Source of the DNA: Butyricimonas faecalis
GTDB taxonomy: Bacteria > Bacteroidota > Bacteroidia > Bacteroidales > Marinifilaceae
Reading direction: 5' to 3'
Length of the DNA stretch: 64,000 nt
Assembly: GCF_003991565.1 (NCBI RefSeq)
Contig: NZ_CP032819.1
Location: 3,100,001 to 3,164,000, forward strand
Under the pieces are notes generated by a model, which made no database searches, was not told where the DNA came from, and was given only the letters and a program-made list of their open reading frames with translations. Position numbers and translations under genes: made by a program. Shown here piece after piece: positions 1 to 8,768 of this stretch. Positions within the stretch are counted from its first letter, which is position 1. Every line of letters starts with the position of its first letter.

Positions 1-1
1 T

Positions 2-814
2 GTTAATTTTATGGTGAACATAAGTAGTACTGGAGCGTTGATACAAGGTGGAAAGCAACAGGAAATCTTTAACTTGTTCAGTCGTAATAATATGAAACTT
101 TTGCAAACTCAAAATCGGATTCAGCAAGAGTTTCAGCAAGCGGAGCAAACGGGTAATAAGAACCGGATGCAAACATTGAGAAAACAGTTTGAAGAAGCAG
201 TTATTAATGCTCGACAAGAAGAGGAGCAGTTATTAAAACAATATGCAGATTCGTATGTCGCGGCTTATGTTGTTGCGGTTGGAGCGAGACAATTTGAATT
301 GAAAACTTTGAAAATTCGCTATGGATTATTGGGTGATTCTGCAAAAGCAACGATTCCTGGACGTTTCGTTGCGGAACTTATTGCTGACATGGAACAATTT
401 GAGGAAGGATATGTTGTTCCGGATTTCACCGTTACCACGCAGGTCGGGGATTCTCTTTCCTTGTATCCCGTAAAAGGTAAATTGAAGCTGGTTGTTTTCT
501 GGGAGTCCACGGATTCTCTTTGTCGTGAGGAAAACGTGAATCTTCTTGATATTTACCAGAAATATCATTTGCGAGGATTGGAAATCATAAGTATTTCCCG
601 GGATCAGAATGTACAGGTCTGGGAAAAGGCCATCCATATGGATGGAATGTTTTGGAAACAAGGAATTGATCGAAATTCAGTTGTTTTTAACCGTTATCAT
701 GTAAAAACAGTTCCTTTTAGCATCTTGCTGGATGGGGAGAATAAGATTATTGCCAAGGACTTGAAAGGAACAGAATTGCAAAAGAGAATCGGGGAGTTGT
801 TAAAAAGGAAATGA
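2..814 (+). CDS. TlpA/AhpC-like thioredoxin-fold protein, 5' truncated by window edge
   Basis: The reading frame is open to the first base of the window, so the ATG at 11 is probably internal and the true start lies outside. About the first 80 visible residues are Q/E/R-rich and probably helical or coiled-coil. From about residue 137 comes a thioredoxin-like fold (VPDF..., then VVFWESTDS around 162-169, and EIISISRD near 191-198). Where TlpA-family oxidoreductases have WCxxC, this protein has only one cysteine (C171), so it is unlikely to be a normal dithiol oxidoreductase. Bacteroidales DUF4369/TlpA proteins have this layout and are usually periplasmic or lipid-anchored. The N-terminal signal and any DUF4369 domain would lie upstream of the window. 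Confidence 0.75.
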   Translation, partial: VNFMVNISSTGALIQGGKQQEIFNLFSRNNMKLLQTQNRIQQEFQQAEQTGNKNRMQTLRKQFEEAVINARQEEEQLLKQYADSYVAAYVVAVGARQFELKTLKIRYGLLGDSAKATIPGRFVAELIADMEQFEEGYVVPDFTVTTQVGDSLSLYPVKGKLKLVVFWESTDSLCREENVNLLDIYQKYHLRGLEIISISRDQNVQVWEKAIHMDGMFWKQGIDRNSVVFNRYHVKTVPFSILLDGENKIIAKDLKGTELQKRIGELLKRK

Positions 815-828
815 TTTTTTAGGTGCGT

Positions 829-872
829 GCAAAAGAGGGTATTAATTTACGAATAAATTATACCCTCTTGCT
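829..872. terminator. bidirectional terminator hairpin
   Basis: A GAGGGTAT...ATACCCTC stem with an AT-rich inner part lies between the convergent genes ending at 814 and 893. Both sides have A/T runs, so it could serve both transcripts. Confidence 0.6.
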
Positions 873-892
873 TTATTTGTAAAGATGATAAC

Positions 893-1696
893 TTAGAAAT
901 TTACCCCAAATCCAATCGTGTACGGGTGGATTTCCGGAGCTTTGCTCTTTTCCATCATGTTCGTAAGGGTGTAACTTCCCCATAATGCCAGTTTGCAATA
1001 CCCGATACGAACCACGGCATCGGCTTTCACCGGATTCATGCTATAATTGCCGGAATTTTTCATACGACGGGTATCACCGTTTTCATTCTTGTAAACGATC
1101 TTTGTCTTGGTATGTAGTCTTAAACCGCCCATCACTCCGGCTGCCACGTAGGCTCGTTGGTATTGCTTGGCCGGGAATTGCCATTCGAAGATAAGAGGCA
1201 CGGTTAAATAAAGGTTCTTGAAGGAACTCTTTTTGACATTTTCGATTTCCACCGGGTAGATTTGTCCGCCGTCACCACGTTTAATGCTGTTTTTGTTAGC
1301 AAAGCGGAAACGTTGATACTCTAATCCCAGACCGGTAACTAAACCGATGTTGTTTAGCTTGTTGAGGCGCATACTGTACTGGAACATGTTGAATTGCATG
1401 ACAAGCGAATTCTTGCGTTCCAGCTCTAGATAGTCACCCGCATCGCCCAGTTTGTTGCTGACGGAGAAATCGGCAAAGCCCAGGTTGAAACCACTCCAGT
1501 GTCCCCGGAAACGCGGATTTTGACTACGTTGATAAACTCTACTATGTAGAGGATCACTTAGCACTTGTGTTTTCCAGGCTTCTCCTTTCTCCCGAAGATG
1601 TACATTCTTTATGGTATCGGTCGGATTCTTTTTTTCTGCCTGAGAAAAAAAGAAAAAACTGCATAATAATGTCAAGGTGATAATAATACTTTTCAT
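893..1696 (-). CDS. small outer-membrane beta-barrel protein (PorT/OmpW-like size)
   Basis: 267 residues with a signal peptide (residues 1-20, hydrophobic TLLCSFFFFSQA). The rest is made of alternating strands with aromatic ends. The last residue is phenylalanine (GFGVNF), a typical signature for BAM-inserted barrels. No catalytic motif is visible. Size and pattern fit the 'outer membrane beta-barrel protein' families common in Bacteroidales; the function is unknown. It is downstream of the 176-residue gene at 1717-2247 with a 20-bp gap, so the two are probably cotranscribed. Confidence 0.65.
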   Translation of the reverse strand: MKSIIITLTLLCSFFFFSQAEKKNPTDTIKNVHLREKGEAWKTQVLSDPLHSRVYQRSQNPRFRGHWSGFNLGFADFSVSNKLGDAGDYLELERKNSLVMQFNMFQYSMRLNKLNNIGLVTGLGLEYQRFRFANKNSIKRGDGGQIYPVEIENVKKSSFKNLYLTVPLIFEWQFPAKQYQRAYVAAGVMGGLRLHTKTKIVYKNENGDTRRMKNSGNYSMNPVKADAVVRIGYCKLALWGSYTLTNMMEKSKAPEIHPYTIGFGVNF

Positions 1697-1716
1697 GATA
1701 TTATATTCTAATCTGT

Positions 1717-2247
1717 TTATTTGCGTGTGTTTTGATCGAATTTGACAGAATTGAAAAATTTATCTCGCTGGCTGTTGAGTTCTTCCAGATCCTCGGTTTT
1801 TCCGCCTATCGTGAGTTGGTACATACAATTATCCCGGAAGATGAATCGTTTGAAATAGGTCATTTCTTCCCCGTCTTTCATGATCGTGTATGATATTTCC
1901 CGGATATCCGTCTCCGCATCGGGAATCCTTTTCTCCCCGGTGAGTTTTGCCGTGGGCATGGAAACGGATTCTTTTTTCATGGATATGTATAGCTGGTTGA
2001 TCGTGTACTCGTCCAGCACCCCTTTTTCTTTCGTTAACTGGGTACAAACGACACCGAACACACAGGTAATATTTTTGGTTTGGAATATCCATGACCGCAT
2101 ATTGTTTACCTCTTTCTTAAAGCGCTCTCCGCGACTGGGGAATGAAAACGAGATGTAATTATCCCCGTTTATTCTTACCCAACCGTCTTTTTCGGGAGCC
2201 AGACAGAGGAACCCGATAAGTATTATTTTAAGTATCAACATATCCAT
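1717..2247 (-). CDS. uncharacterised exported protein, 176 aa
   Basis: The N-terminus (MDMLILKIILIGFLCLAPEK) is a short hydrophobic segment that could be a signal peptide. The remainder is a compact alpha/beta region with ISFSFPSRGERFKKEV and SWIFQTKN, loosely reminiscent of PsbP/DcrB-like folds; this is a weak impression only. It is the first gene of a likely two-gene unit with the barrel protein at 893-1696. An alternative start is the Met at residue 3. No function is assigned. Confidence 0.55.
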   Translation of the reverse strand: MDMLILKIILIGFLCLAPEKDGWVRINGDNYISFSFPSRGERFKKEVNNMRSWIFQTKNITCVFGVVCTQLTKEKGVLDEYTINQLYISMKKESVSMPTAKLTGEKRIPDAETDIREISYTIMKDGEEMTYFKRFIFRDNCMYQLTIGGKTEDLEELNSQRDKFFNSVKFDQNTRK

Positions 2248-2281
2248 TCTCTTTATTTCGTGAGTTAAAGATAGAAATTAT

Positions 2282-2289
2282 TATTTTTG
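2282..2289 (+). promoter_or_regulatory. -7 element (TATTTTTG) for dusB
   Basis: Perfect match to the Bacteroidota -7 consensus TAnnTTTG, 24 bases before the dusB start. No clear -33 TTTG is seen at the expected distance. Confidence 0.4.
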
Positions 2290-2312
2290 TGGCAAAACTT
2301 ATTTAATTGAAG

Positions 2313-3317
2313 ATGATTGTTGGAGGAAAAGATGTAGGAGATCGGCCGTTGATTCTGGCCCCGATGGAGGAGGTTACCAATCCCCCTTTCCGGAAATTCT
2401 GTAAACGCTACGGGGCCGATTGGCTCTACTCGGAATTCGTGTCGGCGGATGCGTTGGTACGTTCTATTAACAAGACGGTTAAGAAGTTGACGATAGAGGA
2501 AAATGAACGTCCGGTGACGATACAGATTTACGGACGGTTTATTGATTCTATGGTCGAGGCGGCCAAAATCGTTGAAGAGGTTCAACCCGATTTTATTGAT
2601 ATAAATTTTGGTTGCCCGGTGAAACGGGTGGCCGCGAAAGGGGCAGGGGCAGGAATGCTCCGGGATGTGCCTTTGATGGTGGAGATGGCCAAACAGATCG
2701 TGCAGGCGGTGAATATTCCGGTAACGGCAAAGACTCGATTGGGGTGGGATTGCGAGCATATTATTATTGATGACGTGGCAGAGCGTTTGCAGGATGTCGG
2801 GATCAGTGCCTTGGCAATACACGGACGGACCCGCTCGCAAATGTATAAAGGAGAGGCAGACTGGGGACCTATTGCCCGGGTAAAACAAAATCCTCGTATC
2901 AAGATTCCGATCATCGGGAACGGGGATATAGATTCTCCACAGAAGGTCAAAGAGGCTTTCGAGCGTTATGGCGTTGATGGGGTGATGATTGGACGTGCAA
3001 CGATCGGGAAGCCTTGGATTTTTGAACAAATTAAACATTATTTGGCAACAGGAGAGATTTTACCGGAGTTGTCTGTTGCGGCCCAGGTTGAGATTATCAA
3101 GGAACAGATTCTGTTGTCCATGGAATGGTTGGATGAGGTGAGAGGTTTGTTCCATATGCGGCGTCACATGGCTTGTATGTTTAAAGGTTTGCCTCATTTT
3201 CGGGATTTGCGGATTCAAATGTTGCAGGCTCCTACCATTGAAGAGTTGTGGGGAGTGTTTGATCAGATTGTAGAGCGCTACGGTTCCATGGATCCCAACG
3301 ATAGGGTGGATGAGTAA
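2313..3317 (+). CDS. dusB: tRNA-dihydrouridine synthase (Dus family)
   Basis: FMN-dependent reductase that converts uridine to dihydrouridine in the tRNA D-loop. The N-terminus has the Dus signature (ILAPMEEVTNPPFR). DINFGCP carries the catalytic cysteine, followed by KTRLGWD, HGRTRSQMYKG and GNGDI, all phosphate/FMN-site motifs of a TIM-barrel Dus. I chose the ATG at 2313 over a TTG two codons upstream because an ATG with a promoter-distance leader is more usual. About 334 residues is the normal length. The nitroreductase follows after 23 bp, probably in the same transcript. DusB is preferred over DusA/C by the overall pattern and Bacteroidales context. Confidence 0.92.
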   Translation: MIVGGKDVGDRPLILAPMEEVTNPPFRKFCKRYGADWLYSEFVSADALVRSINKTVKKLTIEENERPVTIQIYGRFIDSMVEAAKIVEEVQPDFIDINFGCPVKRVAAKGAGAGMLRDVPLMVEMAKQIVQAVNIPVTAKTRLGWDCEHIIIDDVAERLQDVGISALAIHGRTRSQMYKGEADWGPIARVKQNPRIKIPIIGNGDIDSPQKVKEAFERYGVDGVMIGRATIGKPWIFEQIKHYLATGEILPELSVAAQVEIIKEQILLSMEWLDEVRGLFHMRRHMACMFKGLPHFRDLRIQMLQAPTIEELWGVFDQIVERYGSMDPNDRVDE

Positions 3318-3340
3318 GTATAAAAACAAATTAATATTGA

Positions 3341-3958
3341 ATGGAAATGAGAAAATTTAATACCTTTTACCTGTTGCTTGCCGTAGTATTGGTAATTGTA
3401 ATTTTAAAAACATCGTGTATGGGAGAGCAGAAACAAGATGAGGCAACTTTGAAATCAAAGGCTGTCTTGGAAAATATCGCCGAGCGGAAAAGTGTTCGGA
3501 AGTATTTGAACAGGAGTGTAGAGGAAGACAAGATCGATGCCATGGTGAAGGCCGGAATGGCAGCTCCTTCCGGGATGGACAGACGTCCGTGGGAGTTTGT
3601 TGTCGTGACGGATCGGGTGGTGCTTGATTCGATGGCTGCAAAATTACCTTACGCTAAAATGTTGACAGGGGCTCCGTTGGCTATTGTTGTTTGTGGTGAT
3701 ACGACACGTTCTTCTTACTGGTATTTGGATTGCTCTGCGGCAACACAGAATGTATTATTAGCGGCAGAGGCTCTAGGACTTGGAGCCGTGTGGACGGCGG
3801 CTTATCCTTATGAAGACCGGATTGATGTTGTACGTCAGAACACGGGCTTGCCTGAGCATATCGTACCTCTTTGTGTGATTCCAATCGGTTACCCGGATGG
3901 TCCGCAGAAAGTAAAAGATAAGTTTGACCCGCAACGGGTGCATCGGAATAAGTACTAA
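3341..3958 (+). CDS. nitroreductase-family protein with N-terminal membrane/lipoprotein signal
   Basis: 205 residues. Residues 5-25 are hydrophobic and end in a possible lipobox (LKTSCMG), so the enzyme is probably exported and lipid-anchored, unlike most cytosolic nitroreductases. The core has the FMN-binding RKSVRKY motif near residue 49, then AAPSGMDRRPWEFVVV and the C-terminal GLGAVWTAAYPYEDR and IPIGYPD motifs of the NADH oxidase/nitroreductase fold. The substrate cannot be told from sequence. It is downstream of dusB in the same direction. Confidence 0.85.
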   Translation: MEMRKFNTFYLLLAVVLVIVILKTSCMGEQKQDEATLKSKAVLENIAERKSVRKYLNRSVEEDKIDAMVKAGMAAPSGMDRRPWEFVVVTDRVVLDSMAAKLPYAKMLTGAPLAIVVCGDTTRSSYWYLDCSAATQNVLLAAEALGLGAVWTAAYPYEDRIDVVRQNTGLPEHIVPLCVIPIGYPDGPQKVKDKFDPQRVHRNKY

Positions 3959-4020
3959 TTCTCGGCGGAATTTTATACGCTTGTCCATAGCTTAGGGATA
4001 GCGAATGTATTAGAAAAAAA

Positions 4021-4058
4021 GCAACGTCAGAAAGATTCACGGACCTTTCTGACGTTGT
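4021..4058. terminator. bidirectional terminator, 12-bp stem
   Basis: AACGTCAGAAAG (4023-4034) pairs perfectly with CTTTCTGACGTT (4045-4056), between the convergent nitroreductase and gltX genes. Confidence 0.75.
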
Positions 4059-4078
4059 TATGTGTATTGTCTTCAGAG

Positions 4079-5602
4079 TTATTTCAGTGTTGATATAATA
4101 CGATGAAGACGTGTTAAAGTTTCTTCTTTTCCTAGGATTTCGATAATATCAAACATGTGCGGGCCATCAGCAGAGCCGATAATAGCCAAGCGGAAAGGGT
4201 TCATGATCTTGCCGAATCCGACTTCTTTGCTTGCAACCCATTCTTTCACGGCTTCCTCCGTGTTGGGAGAGGTGAATTCGGATACTTTTTCCAGTACGTC
4301 GATGAGTTCTTCCATGAGGGCCGGAGTTTCCTCTTTCCAGCTTTTCTTCACCCCTTTTTCGTCATAAGTTTGAGGGGCATGGTAGAAATACTGGGATGAA
4401 TTGTAGATATCTGCAACGAAGTTGGCTCTTTCTTTCAAAAGACGACAAATCTTTTCCAGTTTTGCCATGTCGTAAGAAATCCCGTCTTTTACTAGGAATT
4501 CGTTTAACTGAATGGCTAGTTCCGCATCGCTTTTTTGTACCAGGTATTTGTGATTGAACCATTTGGCCTTATCGGGGTTGAAACGAGCACCCGATTTGTT
4601 CACGCGTTCCAGCGAGAATTGGTCACACAATTCCTGTAACGTGAAGATTTCTTGTTCCGTTCCGGGATTCCACCCCAGCAATGCCAGCATATTGATGAAA
4701 GCTTCCGGCAGGTAGCCGTCTTCTTTGTACCCGTGCCATTTTTCTCCGGTTTCGGGATCGGTGAATTCCATTGGGAATACCGGGAATCCCATTTTATTTC
4801 CATCGCGCTTGCTTAACTTTCCGTTGCCCACGGGTTTCAGTATTAAGGGCAAGTGAGCGAATTCAGGCATGGTATCCTCCCAGCCGAAAGCACGGTATAG
4901 TAGCACGTGTAGCGGAAGTGAAGGTAACCATTCTTCCCCGCGGATCACGTGGGATATTTTCATCAAGTGGTCGTCAACGATGTTTGCCAGATGATAAGTA
5001 GGCATTCCGTCTGCTTTGAACAAAACTTTATCGTCAAGTAGAGAGGTGTTAAAATGTACCTCACCCCGGATAATATCGTGTAGATAAAGATCTTCGTTTT
5101 CCGGCATTTTGAAACGGATCACGTAGTTTGCCCCGCTATCCAATAGTGTCTTAACTTCTTCGGCACTCATGGTTAGCGAGTTTTTCATGTTCTTCCGGCT
5201 GATGGCGTTGTACATGAATGTTTCGCCTTTTGCCTCGCAGGCAGCCCGTTGCGCACTAAGTTCTTCCGCGGAATCAAAAGAATAGTAGGCATTTCCCGAT
5301 TCCACGAGCTGAAGGGCGTATTGTTTGTAAAGCGGTTTGCGTTCACTTTGGCGATAGGGGCCGTATTCCCCTCCCACGCCCACACCTTCATCGACGGTAA
5401 GGCCGCACCATTTTAATGATTCGATAATATATTCTTCGGCGCCCGGCACGTAGCGGGTTTGATCCGTATCTTCAATTCGTAATAAAAAATCACCCCCGTG
5501 ATGACGGGCAAATAAATAATTGAAAAGGGCTGTTCTCACACCTCCTAAATGAAGGGCTCCTGTTGGACTGGGAGCAAATCTTACTCGTACTTTTCTATCC
5601 AT
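4079..5602 (-). CDS. gltX: glutamyl-tRNA synthetase
   Basis: Class I aminoacyl-tRNA synthetase charging tRNA-Glu. The HIGH-type motif PSPTGALHLGG is at residues 11-21, and the KMSKS-type motif KLSKRDG lies about halfway along. The Rossmann core (LLRIEDTD, DGMPTYHLANIVDDH, HVIRGEEWLPS) and a C-terminal anticodon-binding helical domain are all present. At 507 residues it is full length for the Bacteroidota form. It appears to be the last gene of a leftward group (acyltransferase, 59-aa protein, 106-aa protein, gltX), with a 19-bp gap after the 106-aa gene. Confidence 0.97.
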   Translation of the reverse strand: MDRKVRVRFAPSPTGALHLGGVRTALFNYLFARHHGGDFLLRIEDTDQTRYVPGAEEYIIESLKWCGLTVDEGVGVGGEYGPYRQSERKPLYKQYALQLVESGNAYYSFDSAEELSAQRAACEAKGETFMYNAISRKNMKNSLTMSAEEVKTLLDSGANYVIRFKMPENEDLYLHDIIRGEVHFNTSLLDDKVLFKADGMPTYHLANIVDDHLMKISHVIRGEEWLPSLPLHVLLYRAFGWEDTMPEFAHLPLILKPVGNGKLSKRDGNKMGFPVFPMEFTDPETGEKWHGYKEDGYLPEAFINMLALLGWNPGTEQEIFTLQELCDQFSLERVNKSGARFNPDKAKWFNHKYLVQKSDAELAIQLNEFLVKDGISYDMAKLEKICRLLKERANFVADIYNSSQYFYHAPQTYDEKGVKKSWKEETPALMEELIDVLEKVSEFTSPNTEEAVKEWVASKEVGFGKIMNPFRLAIIGSADGPHMFDIIEILGKEETLTRLHRIISTLK

Positions 5603-5621
5603 TGTTTCTTGATTTTGAATA

Positions 5622-5942
5622 TTATGCCTGTTCGTTTGTTTCCTGGTTGTTGTCGAAATCGAAATCCTCGTCTGAAAATGGTTCCGTGTCTTTCGGTGCT
5701 TTTTCCTGTTCTAGTAATTGATGTAACAGGTCTTTGGCATATTTAATGGCATAACGTTCCGCTTCACTTTTGGAGTTTATGCCACTCTTTATTTGTTCCG
5801 CGTAACTGAACGGGCTATCCGGCCCTTCGGTAAGAAGATAGAGGGTAAAATTACTATGTCGATCCCGACTTTTACTGGTCAGTCCAAACCACATTTCGAT
5901 CGTGCGATCTTCCAAATATATATTGCGCTTGAACTTGTACAT
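5622..5942 (-). CDS. uncharacterised 106-aa cytosolic protein
   Basis: No recognised domain. The N-terminal half looks beta-rich (YKFKRNIYLEDRTIEMWFGLTSKSRDRHSNFTLYLL); the C-terminal half is helical and ends in a very acidic, low-complexity tail (EEDFDFDNNQE-like). The start ATG shares one base with the stop of the 59-aa membrane protein upstream (TAATG), indicating translational coupling in the acyltransferase-gltX group. Such short acidic proteins next to gltX are seen in Bacteroidales, but I cannot name a family. Confidence 0.6.
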   Translation of the reverse strand: MYKFKRNIYLEDRTIEMWFGLTSKSRDRHSNFTLYLLTEGPDSPFSYAEQIKSGINSKSEAERYAIKYAKDLLHQLLEQEKAPKDTEPFSDEDFDFDNNQETNEQA

Positions 5943-6121
5943 TACCTTCTGGTTTTAGGCGGATTTTTGAAATTCAGAATACCTACGGCTACAGCTAGAG
6001 AAGCCATGGCACCCACGTTGACATATACCGCCGTGCGATCTCCACCATGATACATGCTGAGTACGCTGGAAATCATGATCAAGAAAGCGGCTAAGATTAA
6101 TAAGTATTTGGCTATTCGCAT
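5942..6121 (-). CDS. 59-aa small inner-membrane protein
   Basis: ATG at 6121, TAA at 5944-5942. The protein starts MRIAKYLLILAAFLIMISSV and has two hydrophobic segments (residues 4-22 and 33-50) separated by a short polar loop (MYHGGDRT), with a basic tail (PPKTRR). It overlaps the end of the acyltransferase gene by 10 bases and touches the next gene through TAATG. This close packing on both sides, plus a clean two-TM hairpin, makes it a real gene although very short. Function unknown. Confidence 0.65.
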   Translation of the reverse strand: MRIAKYLLILAAFLIMISSVLSMYHGGDRTAVYVNVGAMASLAVAVGILNFKNPPKTRR

Positions 6122-7266
6122 AGGGGTGATGAATAATTGTGTTCAATGGAATTTTTAACGGGGTTGGCATAAATTTCAAGGAAGATGTTGTTCAGAATAG
6201 AACGGTTCCCTTCTAATTTATCCAGTTTTTCAGCCATCACGCGGATAAAGTTTTCTTTTTCCTCGTCATTGTATTTGGATGCGAATTTGTTCGTGCTATG
6301 AAGTAGATCATAGGCAATATAATTATTCGGCCACAATTTGAAGTTCCCTTGAATGCGGGCATCCATGAACGCAGCAAGTTCCGCGATCCGGTCACTATTG
6401 TTGGCTTGTTCGTCGATCTCGATTAGTTCATGGTCGATGGGAGGGGTGATCGCGAAATGAACCCGTCCCTTGAAGCCCGATAAGCCTTGTTGCATGCTTC
6501 GCATATCGGCAGCCGGGGTTTTCACGTATTCTCCCACGGTTTTCTGGTATAATTCGTCTGTTTTCAGATCGTCACAAGGTTCCCATTCGTAGGAAATAGA
6601 TACCGGAACAACCCGGAGTTCTTTAAAGTTTTCCACGAAATCTTTGGGACCACTCATGCGGAACATTTTCAACAGGCTATGCTGCGTGCGGTCGTCACCG
6701 TTCTTTGTACGTCCTTCTTTCTGGGCAATCCAGACGGAATCTTTATTTTCATAAATGACATCCCGCAAGTAGTGGGAACGTAGGTTGGCACTGGTAATCA
6801 TATCTCTTACCGGAAGGCCGCGTTCAATGATGAAACAGGCATCCAGTTTGACCAAGTCGGTAACCCATTTATTGATCAATAGATTACTCCCGATGGCAGC
6901 CTCGCAGTAATGGCAGCCTCGCTCGCACAATAGTACGTTGAGGATGGCAGAATCCAGGATGATATCCCGGTGGTTGGACACAAAAAGATAACTTTTATCT
7001 TTTTCGATGTATTCCAAGCCAGTGACAGTAACTCCTTTGGTCGTTCCGGCAATTAACCGTTGAATGGTCGGACCAAAAAATTGAGCTTGAAATTGCTCTC
7101 TGCTCGTGATGCCTTTTAGTTGTTCTTGAATTTTGCTCTTATCAACTCTTGTCATTTGGGAGAAAAGAGACAGAAATTCTTCTGCTTGACTCAAGCGCTC
7201 TACGGCTGCTGGAATTTCTTCTCCGATATAGGGTCTGATCGCGTTAAATTGGGAATCCGAAGTCAT
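6112..7266 (-). CDS. glycerol-3-phosphate/1-acylglycerol-3-phosphate acyltransferase-superfamily protein
   Basis: 384 residues. The acyltransferase motif NHRDIILD (the NHx4D block) lies near residue 97. Later blocks (WIAQKEGRTKNGDDRTQ and VVPVSISYEWEP) match blocks II-IV of the PlsB/PlsC superfamily. The N- and C-terminal helical extensions are longer than in plain PlsC, making it more like the PlsB-type enzymes of Bacteroidota. It likely acylates a glycerophospholipid precursor or lysolipid at the inner membrane; the acceptor is uncertain. First gene of a leftward, tightly packed set. Confidence 0.8.
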   Translation of the reverse strand: MTSDSQFNAIRPYIGEEIPAAVERLSQAEEFLSLFSQMTRVDKSKIQEQLKGITSREQFQAQFFGPTIQRLIAGTTKGVTVTGLEYIEKDKSYLFVSNHRDIILDSAILNVLLCERGCHYCEAAIGSNLLINKWVTDLVKLDACFIIERGLPVRDMITSANLRSHYLRDVIYENKDSVWIAQKEGRTKNGDDRTQHSLLKMFRMSGPKDFVENFKELRVVPVSISYEWEPCDDLKTDELYQKTVGEYVKTPAADMRSMQQGLSGFKGRVHFAITPPIDHELIEIDEQANNSDRIAELAAFMDARIQGNFKLWPNNYIAYDLLHSTNKFASKYNDEEKENFIRVMAEKLDKLEGNRSILNNIFLEIYANPVKNSIEHNYSSPLCE

Positions 7267-7395
7267 GTTGTAATTTTAGTTATTAGAAATCACGAAACAA
7301 AGATAGGCAAGAAAATTGACATTTGAAAATTGACGGTTGAAAATGAGGAGAGGGAGCCCTAGTTTATACGGGTTATCCATTGGGGGATATAAAAA

Positions 7396-7443
7396 CTGTG
7401 ATTTAGCCATTAAATCTTGGCACCAAGAATGGCTAAATCACAG
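7396..7443 (-). terminator. terminator of the aminotransferase gene, 16-bp perfect stem
   Basis: CTGTGATTTAGCCATT (7396-7411) pairs with its exact reverse complement at 7428-7443. On the minus strand the stem is followed by a T run, as expected for a factor-independent terminator after the gene that ends at 7463. Confidence 0.8.
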
Positions 7444-7462
7444 GATTTTTCAGCTTATCGTG

Positions 7463-8659
7463 TTATACTCTTCCGGGATATACTTCAAGAGCTTTGGCTA
7501 ATGTTTCCATGGCTCCTTTCAATTCCTCGATTTTGAGTACGTAAGCGATACGAACTTCATTTTTTCCAAGCCCCGGGGTAGAATAGAAGCCGCTGGCAGG
7601 AGCAACCATTACGGTTTGTTTGTTGTACTCAAACTCTTCCAGCAACCATTTTGCAAATGTATCAGCATCATCCACGGGAAGTTTTACCACGGCGTAGAAA
7701 GCTCCTTTGGGTTTCGGACAAACAACTCCCGGCATTTTGTTCAGGGCTTCCACCATGAAATCACGTCTTTCGATATACTCGTTGTATACGCTTTCGAAAT
7801 ATTCGGTCGGGGTATCCAACGATGCTTCGGCAATGATTTGTCCGATAGCCGGGGCACACAAACGAGCCATACCAAACTTCAAGGCTGCAACCATTACTTC
7901 TTTGTTGCGGGTTACTAAAGCTCCCACGCGCAATCCGCATTCGCTATATCTCTTTGAAACGGAATCCAAGAGGATAACGTTTTGTTCGATACCTGCCAAC
8001 TGCATGGTGGAGAAATGCTTGTAACCGTCATAACAGAATTCACGATATACCTCGTCTGCATACAAGTACAAATCATGTTTTTTCACGATAACCGCCAGTT
8101 GTTCCAATTCTTCTTTAGAATACAGGTAACCTGTCGGGTTATTCGGGTTCACGATCACGATTCCTTTCGTGCGAGGAGTGATTACTTTCTCGATTTCACT
8201 GATTGGGGGTAAGGCAAAGTTATTCTCGATGGAAGAAGTAACTGTTTTTACCTTCACGCCGCACATTAAAGCGAAAGCCGTGTAGTTTGCGTAGAATGGT
8301 TCGGGGATGATAATCTCGTCACCCGGGTTTAATGTAGACATGAAAGCGATCGTGATGGCTTCGGAGCCTCCGGTCGTGATCATGATGTTGTTTTCATCGA
8401 TATTGATACCGATGTTTTGGTAATATTTGGCTAATTTCTTCCTGTAGGAAATATTTCCTGCAGAGTGAGTGTATGCAATCACTTTTTCGTTACAGTTTTT
8501 TAATGCCTGTAATGCAACATCGGGAGTTGGAATATCCGGTTGTCCGATGTTCAAGTGGTATACTTTGATACCCCTTTCTTTAGCTTTGTCCGCGAACGGA
8601 ACGAGTTTACGGATGGGCGAAGAAGGCATCGCCATTCCTTTTTCTGAGATCTGTGGCAT
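7463..8659 (-). CDS. PLP-dependent aminotransferase, class I/II (aspartate-aminotransferase-like)
   Basis: 398 residues, fold type I. Visible motifs are LNIGQPDIPTPD (N-terminal substrate lid), TTGGSEAITIAF (PLP phosphate site), NPNNPTGYLYS, and VILLDSVSKRYSECGLRVG with the PLP-binding lysine in SK. A C-terminal arginine (EVRIAY) would bind the substrate alpha-carboxylate. The GQPD start is typical of AspC-related enzymes of Bacteroidota. The substrate is not certain (Asp, Ala or an aromatic amino acid). Single transcription unit with its own terminator. Confidence 0.88.
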   Translation of the reverse strand: MPQISEKGMAMPSSPIRKLVPFADKAKERGIKVYHLNIGQPDIPTPDVALQALKNCNEKVIAYTHSAGNISYRKKLAKYYQNIGINIDENNIMITTGGSEAITIAFMSTLNPGDEIIIPEPFYANYTAFALMCGVKVKTVTSSIENNFALPPISEIEKVITPRTKGIVIVNPNNPTGYLYSKEELEQLAVIVKKHDLYLYADEVYREFCYDGYKHFSTMQLAGIEQNVILLDSVSKRYSECGLRVGALVTRNKEVMVAALKFGMARLCAPAIGQIIAEASLDTPTEYFESVYNEYIERRDFMVEALNKMPGVVCPKPKGAFYAVVKLPVDDADTFAKWLLEEFEYNKQTVMVAPASGFYSTPGLGKNEVRIAYVLKIEELKGAMETLAKALEVYPGRV

Positions 8660-8768
8660 AAGTTATTTGAGTTTAAATTTATCCTGTACAAATATAGGCA
8701 TATTGCGTGATTTTAAATCAATATGTTCCTATTTTTTAATGAGAGATAATGCCTAATTGTTTTTTCAT

